From positions 1 to 27,965 of the IMG/VR virus record IMGVR_UViG_3300017917_002689: a stretch of DNA of 27,965 nucleotides; one strand, written 5' to 3'. The stretch's first letter is position 1. Each line of letters opens with the position of its first letter. The notes under the pieces were generated by a model, which searched no databases, had not been told where the DNA came from, and saw only the letters and a program-made list of their open reading frames with translations. This document shows positions 22,717 to 27,965 of this stretch, in pieces. The position numbers and the translations under genes were made by a program. Source of the stretch: a virus.

Positions 22717-25700
22717 ATGGTAACTAAGAAAGTAAATTTTAGAGGTAGTGCCTTAGCAGACCGCTTAGGCACTCTCAACAATTTTATTTGTAATGATGAA
22801 ACAAATCTAAAATTTAGTCCAATAACAGATTCGGGTACACAAGAAGGGATATCAGAAAATCGTTTCCGTATATCCGAATCCATTGCTCCAGCATGGAGTA
22901 AAATATCAGTTGGATACAAAAAAACAGCTATATATGGAGAACATGATGGTACAATAGAAGTATATGGATTAGATAATCTTGGATTAGAAACATTATTATA
23001 TCAAACAAAAATAAACTTAACAGAAGCTGGATTACAAAATGTTTCATTTATTGATATGTTAAGATCATCATGTACTGGTGCAGTAACATGTGTAGATAAT
23101 GAAAATATACTAAATAATCATATGGAAATTCGAATGCCTAAATTAAGAGAAAAGTATGATGATGTTTCTCTCCAGGCAGCATGGTATGATCCGGCGTGGG
23201 CTTATCGTAAAGGTGTACCTATAAATTTATCATTAAATTCTAAACACACACAAACAATTTGGACAGATGATACAGGTAAAGACGCTGTAATAACAGTACC
23301 ATATGCTTATAGACATGAATATTGGTATGAAGTAATATATGTAACTTATGATGCACATATGCAAGCAGATTTTGGAGATTTAAGATTCACTGGATTTGAT
23401 GGTGTATCACCAATAGAATATTGGATTATAAATAAAACCGATTCATCAAATGCAACAATAATGTTACGTATTCCATGGTATTGGGGTTGGAATGAAAATG
23501 AAAGACCACAACTTCACACAAATTATGGAGTAAGTTATGGTATAGGTGAAACTCCAAATATAAATAATTATACTAATATCAACCCTAAATTTATATGGAT
23601 GTACTATGGAAATTCATCATGTGATAATGGTACTAAAACACCAGTTGACGGTGAAGATGGTATATATTGGTTTGATGATTTCACAACCGATACAAGTAGT
23701 GAATGGACAGTTGTGGGAGCAGCAGGGGCAAATAGTACATTTACATGGGATAATTCAAGTAGTCTTGATATGCAAATAAATGCAAATAATACAGAGAATG
23801 GATTCTTTGCATATCATGCTTTGCCAGCAGAAATATCTGGGACATATGCAGCATTTGATATTATATGGAAACTTGAAAATATCCCAACAACAGCAGGTAA
23901 TTATGATGCTGCAGTATGGGTTGGAACAACCGATGATGGAACAACACAACCACGAGATTGTCTAGGATTATGGATAACTCCATCAGATGTATATGCAGTA
24001 CAATTCAAAGATGGTGCATCAACAACATGGACAGCTGGAAGTTTAAGTTTTAATCATGATGATACAGAACCATTATATATAAGAGCACGTATACATCCTT
24101 CACATGAATCAAAAAATTTGGCTGGAATAACTTGGGAAATTAGTAAAGATTGCCGTAAATGGACACAAGTTGTGAATCTAATATATCCAACTGATATATC
24201 TGTTATACCATATAGTGAATTAACTCAATTTGGTATGAGGATGAGTGCATGGGCAGCAGCACCAGCATTTAATATGGAATTAGATACAGATTGGATAATG
24301 ATAACACAAAGTCATAAAGTACCATGTAGATCTGATGAATTTAATGAACATTTTGAATTTAGTGATTGGAACCATCAATGGACTGGAACTAATTATGATG
24401 GAGCAAATAATACATATACATTAGATTATAGCAATAGTGAAGTTGATTTTGCAATAACAGGTGGAAGTCAAATATACACTGCTGGAACTGATACAGCTGC
24501 AAGAATAGAAATACAAAACTTAGTAAAATATGATTCTATAATTATAGAAACCAGATTAGATACACACACAAGAAGTACAAATGGATCATCTAGAGCAACA
24601 TTATATACTGGAACAACTGCATCAGAACATTTTAGTATTTTTCATCAATTAAATAATGCAACACAATATAATAATAACATATTATGTATTTCAACAAATG
24701 GTGGATCAGATTCAATTAAAACATATCAACAATATGAAAAAGAACCTATAGCAGAAGGACCAATATGGTTACGTATTATATATGATATCCCATCATATCG
24801 TATAATAGGACAATACAGCCGTAATGGATATGATTGGTATAATTGTGGAGGAGAATCAATATATTATGATAGTGATATAACAGATATTGGTTTGGTTTTA
24901 CAAAACGATGGTAGTGGAAATGCAACATGTAGTTTCGATTATTTAAAAGTGACAACTGGACCTTACGCAGCAAATTTCGGAGAAACATTTACAGCAGAAC
25001 AAGCATATACAGATTATGATGATATAGCACCAGAATCAGCAATATATTATCAATATACTGATGATTTTGAAGATAATGATTTAAGTGGAGCAAGAACATA
25101 TCCATACCGTGAAATGACATCATTTACAGGAACATTAGCAGTAGAATCAGCCGCGCCAATAACAGGAACATATAGTTTAAAACATACAGGTAATGGATCA
25201 GATGTATCAACAAATATTGTTCAATTTGAAGATAAATTAAAAGAATATACGGCCACATTTGACTTTAAACTATCAACACAAGGTGCAGCTGCAAACACAC
25301 CATATTTAAGATTATGGGTATTAAGAGGAGCAAATGATGGAAATAGTTACACAGCAGTAGATACATATTATGATGGGACTAATCAAAAATTAAGAGTTAT
25401 AAACTATCATAATAATTCAGGGACTGCAATAGTATCAGCCGTAACATGGTTAGCTGGAGCAAAATTAGGAACAGCAACAACCTATTCATTTACAATAATA
25501 GATAATGGGACATCTGTAACAGTTAAAGTAGGATCAACAACATATATAAATAACGCCACATATTCAACTGGTACAAATGTATCAAAGGTTTTACCAGGAC
25601 AATATAAAGGATTTGGAGCAAACGCAGATTCAGCAGCGAGATGGGATAATATAATAATTAAACCAGGGTACTGGTATGGTGGAATACAATATACAAATCC

Positions 25701-26010
25701 AGCATTAACCACAGCTGTAACAAAAACAGTTGGGGACTGGCAGACAATATATGATCCACAGAATAGTTATTATTTCAGAATGCCATCTAGCTTTATACGC
25801 AATCAACCAATGATACTAGCATGGAAAGAACAAGGACAAACAACAGAATGGCAATACACCAAACCATTCTATCCAAAAACCGGCGGCGTATTTTACGCTG
25901 GTCCAAATGGTCTAGATAAATACATAGGAATGAAAACAAAAATAATATTCGAAGGAGACGATGAAGATACTCTAGAAATAACAGATATAACCTATGAATA
26001 TGAGGTGTAG
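22717..26010 (+). CDS. Large tail-tip adhesin with DUF2341 and lectin-like modules, 1097 aa
   Basis: ATG 22717 has a weak G-rich site (GGGGG, 22706-22710). Residues 1-150 would attach to the tail. Residues about 155-305 match the DUF2341 pattern: WYDPAWAYRKGVPINL, then FGDLRFTGFDGVSPIEYWII, then FIWMYYGNSSCDNG. Three jelly-roll modules follow, opening with YWFDDFTTDTSSEWTV (about 317), DEFNEHFEFSDWNHQW (about 538) and YTDDFEDND (about 785). A short C-terminal part (NQPMILAWKEQGQTTEWQYT) ends the chain. DUF2341 and jelly-roll modules are common in archaeal and bacterial surface adhesins, so this is the best candidate receptor-binding protein. Confidence 0.7.
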   Translation: MVTKKVNFRGSALADRLGTLNNFICNDETNLKFSPITDSGTQEGISENRFRISESIAPAWSKISVGYKKTAIYGEHDGTIEVYGLDNLGLETLLYQTKINLTEAGLQNVSFIDMLRSSCTGAVTCVDNENILNNHMEIRMPKLREKYDDVSLQAAWYDPAWAYRKGVPINLSLNSKHTQTIWTDDTGKDAVITVPYAYRHEYWYEVIYVTYDAHMQADFGDLRFTGFDGVSPIEYWIINKTDSSNATIMLRIPWYWGWNENERPQLHTNYGVSYGIGETPNINNYTNINPKFIWMYYGNSSCDNGTKTPVDGEDGIYWFDDFTTDTSSEWTVVGAAGANSTFTWDNSSSLDMQINANNTENGFFAYHALPAEISGTYAAFDIIWKLENIPTTAGNYDAAVWVGTTDDGTTQPRDCLGLWITPSDVYAVQFKDGASTTWTAGSLSFNHDDTEPLYIRARIHPSHESKNLAGITWEISKDCRKWTQVVNLIYPTDISVIPYSELTQFGMRMSAWAAAPAFNMELDTDWIMITQSHKVPCRSDEFNEHFEFSDWNHQWTGTNYDGANNTYTLDYSNSEVDFAITGGSQIYTAGTDTAARIEIQNLVKYDSIIIETRLDTHTRSTNGSSRATLYTGTTASEHFSIFHQLNNATQYNNNILCISTNGGSDSIKTYQQYEKEPIAEGPIWLRIIYDIPSYRIIGQYSRNGYDWYNCGGESIYYDSDITDIGLVLQNDGSGNATCSFDYLKVTTGPYAANFGETFTAEQAYTDYDDIAPESAIYYQYTDDFEDNDLSGARTYPYREMTSFTGTLAVESAAPITGTYSLKHTGNGSDVSTNIVQFEDKLKEYTATFDFKLSTQGAAANTPYLRLWVLRGANDGNSYTAVDTYYDGTNQKLRVINYHNNSGTAIVSAVTWLAGAKLGTATTYSFTIIDNGTSVTVKVGSTTYINNATYSTGTNVSKVLPGQYKGFGANADSAARWDNIIIKPGYWYGGIQYTNPALTTAVTKTVGDWQTIYDPQNSYYFRMPSSFIRNQPMILAWKEQGQTTEWQYTKPFYPKTGGVFYAGPNGLDKYIGMKTKIIFEGDDEDTLEITDITYEYEV

Positions 26011-26013
26011 ATA

Positions 26014-26982
26014 ATGGTAAACATGGATAATCAAATAAAACAGAAAGGACAGATGAAAGGTATCGGGGCAAACCCCGGTCTCCTTATTGATTCTTATGAA
26101 ATGAAAGGAAAAGATGGATACATTGTTTATGATGATGCATTTGATACCCGTGCAGAAATAGGATTCATAGGTGGAGAAGCAGTACGAGCAGATGGACCAG
26201 GTAAAAAAATAATAGAAACACCATGGCTATCTGCTGGTACAATACGTGATAATATGGTAATGTTTTTATCATATGAAACAAGTACTGTTGGTGAAGCAAC
26301 ATCTATTGTTTCACAAACACCTATATTAGAAGGTAAAATATATAAAAGAAATCCAAAAACAAAAGAAATAGAAAAAAGTACAGAAATTGGTTATAGATCA
26401 AAAGAAACATCACAAAAAAATCCAGGAACACCACAAACACAAACACATATAGATTCATTTGCAACTCGATATTTAAATTTTACACCACAACATGAATATA
26501 AAATAGAATTAACTACATCATCACAATTAGAAAATGGCCAATCAATAATTATCGATTACTTATATTTTGAATATATACAAAATATGAGTTTTTTAGAACC
26601 TAGAAGTGTTGCATTTTCTGGGTATTCTGCTGATGATTTAGGTGGAATTCCAGCAATACCACAATTAGAAGCAACTGAAGTCGCCATATCATTAAATGCT
26701 AATGGTGATGGAAGTATACGAGTTACTCCATATACAGAAGAAACATATATAACAACTTATAATGGATATAATCATATATTTGGAACATTTAATACGGTAT
26801 ATGGTATAACATATTCACCAAAGGGATATAGTGGTTCAATTCTATGGGATACATATGCGGAAGCATCAACTGTACCATCTGGTGGTTATGATATTATAGT
26901 AGATGTAAATACAGGATATGGAGCAACAACATTATATGGATATATTTTAGTTGTTGGGCATAAAGCAGTTGATCAAGTATAA
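26014..26982 (+). CDS. Tail-tip/fibre protein of unknown family, 322 aa
   Basis: GAGGTG (26003-26008) precedes ATG 26014, three bases after the adhesin stop. The Gly-rich N-terminus (MKGIGANPGLLIDSYEMKGK) leads into a beta-sandwich-like first half with a conspicuous basic linker (KIYKRNPKTKEIEKSTEIGY). A second half of beta sequence (VAISLNANGDGSIRVTPYTE, DIIVDVNTGYGATTLYGYIL) looks like a fibre head. No family recognised. The context says minor tail or fibre protein. A small GC hairpin lies in the 5' end of the gene at 26062-26079. Confidence 0.5.
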   Translation: MVNMDNQIKQKGQMKGIGANPGLLIDSYEMKGKDGYIVYDDAFDTRAEIGFIGGEAVRADGPGKKIIETPWLSAGTIRDNMVMFLSYETSTVGEATSIVSQTPILEGKIYKRNPKTKEIEKSTEIGYRSKETSQKNPGTPQTQTHIDSFATRYLNFTPQHEYKIELTTSSQLENGQSIIIDYLYFEYIQNMSFLEPRSVAFSGYSADDLGGIPAIPQLEATEVAISLNANGDGSIRVTPYTEETYITTYNGYNHIFGTFNTVYGITYSPKGYSGSILWDTYAEASTVPSGGYDIIVDVNTGYGATTLYGYILVVGHKAVDQV

Positions 26983-26994
26983 TGGTGATTATAA

Positions 26995-27417
26995 ATGGTA
27001 GAAATAATTAAAATAGATGAATTAAAAGAAAAACAAAATAATGCACAAAAAGTTTGTCCAGATATTGATAAAAATATTATGGAACAAATCATGGTTGATC
27101 CAATGTATTGTTTGAACAATGATGATTTTATGTTAACATATGTAGTCAATAATGGAATTAATGCTGCATTATTATGTGAAGCATTGGGAATATATCAGTT
27201 ATCTATTGAAATAAATGGACAAGAATATAAAATATCATATTGTAAACCACATCCAATGTATGAACATAGTGATGTAATTTTTAATACAGATAAATTCAAT
27301 AAATATATGGATGGTCCTTTACTTGCAAAAAATAGATTAATAAAAGAAATGGAAAATAATCCATTACCTAAAAATATAGGTAAAAAGGGCATGTCGCCAT
27401 TATTCCAAAAAGTTTAA
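26995..27417 (+). CDS. Unknown cytoplasmic-type protein, 140 aa
   Basis: A weak ribosome binding site (GGTGAT, 26983-26988) precedes ATG 26995. The protein is mixed alpha and beta with no membrane span, helical N-terminus (IIKIDELKEKQNNAQKVC) and Cys at four positions. The C-terminus is basic with KNIGKKGMSPLFQK. Last gene before a strong terminator, so it belongs to the tail transcript. It could be a small tail protein, a chaperone for the fibre proteins, or an accessory gene; no family recognised. Confidence 0.55.
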   Translation: MVEIIKIDELKEKQNNAQKVCPDIDKNIMEQIMVDPMYCLNNDDFMLTYVVNNGINAALLCEALGIYQLSIEINGQEYKISYCKPHPMYEHSDVIFNTDKFNKYMDGPLLAKNRLIKEMENNPLPKNIGKKGMSPLFQKV

Positions 27418-27463
27418 AGTTTTTTTGGGCGGGCGGCTGGCAACACATATATAACCACCAACT

Positions 27464-27496
27464 ATAGTTCGTAGAAATGCGAACTATTTTTTTTTA
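27464..27496 (+). terminator. Strong terminator ending the late operon
   Basis: ATAGTTCG (27464-27471), 8-base loop, CGAACTAT (27480-27487) form a perfect 8-bp stem, and T residues run on through 27495. It is the clearest terminator in the window and marks the end of the structural genes. Confidence 0.8.
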
Positions 27497-27514
27497 TTTA
27501 ACTTCTATAGAAAC

Positions 27515-27535
27515 TACGACTAAAAAAACCAGACC
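27515..27535. repeat. 21-bp direct repeat, copy 2
   Basis: Identical to 48-68. Here it follows the late-operon terminator by 19 bases and precedes another hairpin-terminator and the ribbon-helix-helix gene. The following ~15 bases are also loosely similar in the two copies (both reach AGGAA). Confidence 0.8.
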
Positions 27536-27584
27536 TATTGTATGTAGAAGGAAGGGTAATAGGGTTCATTCAATCATCTCTCGT

Positions 27585-27616
27585 AAAGGGGCTGTGGTGG
27601 CCCCTTTTAATTTTTA
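27585..27616 (+). terminator. Terminator or attenuator upstream of RHH gene
   Basis: AAAGGGGC (27585-27592), loop TGTGGTG, GCCCCTTT (27600-27607) form an 8-bp stem followed by a T-rich tail. Located between the repeat and the ribbon-helix-helix gene, it may act as a conditional leader terminator. Confidence 0.65.
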
Positions 27617-27658
27617 TAAAACTATTCTACAGAATATAAGTAAAAGGAGGAAGGAGAT

Positions 27659-27811
27659 ATGCCTGCTCAATATGGAAATATGCAAAGTGTTTCAATCTAT
27701 ATAGAGAAAACATATGTTGAAAAAGCTGAAACAATTGCAGCTAAACGTGGTAAGAAAAGAAGCGCTATTATGGCTGACATTCTCAAAGAAGGTCTTACTA
27801 ATGCAGCATAA
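27659..27811 (+). CDS. Ribbon-helix-helix DNA-binding protein, 50 aa
   Basis: AAGGAGGAAGGAGAT (27644-27658) gives a very strong ribosome binding site before ATG 27659. The order is a short N-terminal extension, a beta strand (QSVSIYIEK), helix 1 (TYVEKAETIAAKRGKK) and helix 2 (SAIMADILKEGL), the complete CopG/Arc fold. Such proteins bind DNA as dimers through the strand and often repress viral early or late promoters. Its targets are unknown; the palindrome at 567-584 and the inverted repeats in the window are candidates. It starts a new gene cluster after the late terminator. Confidence 0.8.
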   Translation: MPAQYGNMQSVSIYIEKTYVEKAETIAAKRGKKRSAIMADILKEGLTNAA

Positions 27812-27959
27812 AAATACATGGAGATATAAATTTGTTAAATATAATATATACAAACCAATCCGTAATTTCTTATGCCATTACGGTTATAGGGAATGGGAAG
27901 ATGAGTATTGTATAAATAGTCGAAAGGCATTTATAAAGAAGGTGAAAGAAAATGTGTAG
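27801..27959 (+). CDS. Small basic aromatic protein, 52 aa
   Basis: ATG 27801 overlaps the end of the ribbon-helix-helix gene by 11 bases, so it is probably translationally coupled; AAGAAGG (27788-27794) may serve as ribosome binding site. Rich in Lys, Arg, Tyr and Trp, with two Cys (NFLCHYGYREWEDEYCINSR). No family recognised. The two Cys are too few for a classical zinc finger unless His residues contribute. Confidence 0.6.
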   Translation: MQHKNTWRYKFVKYNIYKPIRNFLCHYGYREWEDEYCINSRKAFIKKVKENV

Positions 27960-27965
27960 TATTAG
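27952..27965 (+). CDS. Start of a further gene, cut by the window edge
   Basis: ATG 27952 overlaps the preceding stop region, with GGTGAAAG (27941-27948) upstream; codes MCSI before the edge. It continues the pattern of overlapping short genes but cannot be identified. Confidence 0.35.

Noticed and set aside
48-27535. 21-bp repeats as attL/attR of an integrated 27-kb element
   Set aside because: The interval holds only late genes, with no integrase or replication genes, and both copies share a leader-like context, so a regulatory repeat is more likely.
27477-27704. 75-aa ORF across the terminators and repeat
   Set aside because: It runs through a terminator T-tract, the 21-bp repeat and a hairpin, and is out of frame with the clear RHH gene.
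27714-27959. 81-aa form of the last small gene
   Set aside because: Its first 29 codons lie within the RHH gene in another frame; the start at 27801 fits the overlapping-gene pattern.
1-27965. tRNA genes, CRISPR arrays, insertion sequences, integrase
   Set aside because: No cloverleaf, regularly spaced repeat array, transposase or recombinase motif was seen on either strand.

Overview
The window reads as the late (packaging, head, tail) region of a tailed, siphovirus-type virus or provirus. The DNA is AT-rich, with heavy use of ATA, TTA, AGA, ACA and CCA codons, almost every gene has a GGAGG/GAGGTG ribosome binding site, and nearly all genes lie on the + strand with tiny gaps or ATGA overlaps. 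The most likely host is a methanogenic archaeon of the order Methanobacteriales (Methanobrevibacter or Methanosphaera type). I infer this from TATA-box-like promoter candidates, a small zinc-ribbon gene, a DUF2341-type adhesin, and a Cys-His-Asp peptidase-like domain that would suit a pseudomurein wall. Several hairpin-plus-T terminators and the XhlA-like holin candidate would also fit a low-GC Firmicute, so the host call is about 70/30.

Layout. 1-520: tail of a truncated gene, a 21-bp repeat followed by a hairpin, and tiny accessory genes (35-aa acidic protein, 44-aa zinc ribbon, possible 23-aa membrane peptide). 567-1747: a palindromic operator over a TATA-like box, then three membrane-protein genes that include holin candidates. 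1751-3730: a cluster of TGCAC half-sites, then the small and large terminase. 3745-3974: a 230-bp non-coding element bounded by a 20-bp inverted repeat. 3994-9319: small protein, Mu gp29-like portal, MuF-like protein, prohead protease with a probable nested scaffold gene, decoration-like protein and major capsid protein. 9345-9429: terminator, promoter candidate and hairpin. 9458-12940: a small protein and four beta-rich virion proteins, two of them paralogues, inserted between capsid and connector genes (candidate head fibres). 12954-15547: head-tail connector, HK97 gp10-like, tail terminator-like, a small basic protein and tail tube. 15597-16359: a small basic protein and tail assembly chaperones joined by a programmed -1 frameshift at A_AAA_AAG. 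16373-18547: tape measure ending in a Cys-His-Asp domain. 18561-26982: Dit-like protein, baseplate hub, a 1097-aa adhesin with DUF2341 and lectin-like modules, and another tip protein. 26995-27417: unknown protein. 27464-27965: terminator, second copy of the 21-bp repeat, another terminator, and a new set of short genes beginning with a ribbon-helix-helix regulator.

How it fits together: a regulated promoter near 570-600 probably starts late transcription. Terminase and portal package DNA into a protease-matured HK97-type head. The connector and tail genes make a long non-contractile tail about 0.1 micrometre long by tape-measure length, and the tip proteins recognise the host surface. The peptidase-like domain on the tape measure is the only candidate wall-cutting activity in the window. 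No integrase, replication gene, endolysin, tRNA or CRISPR array was seen.
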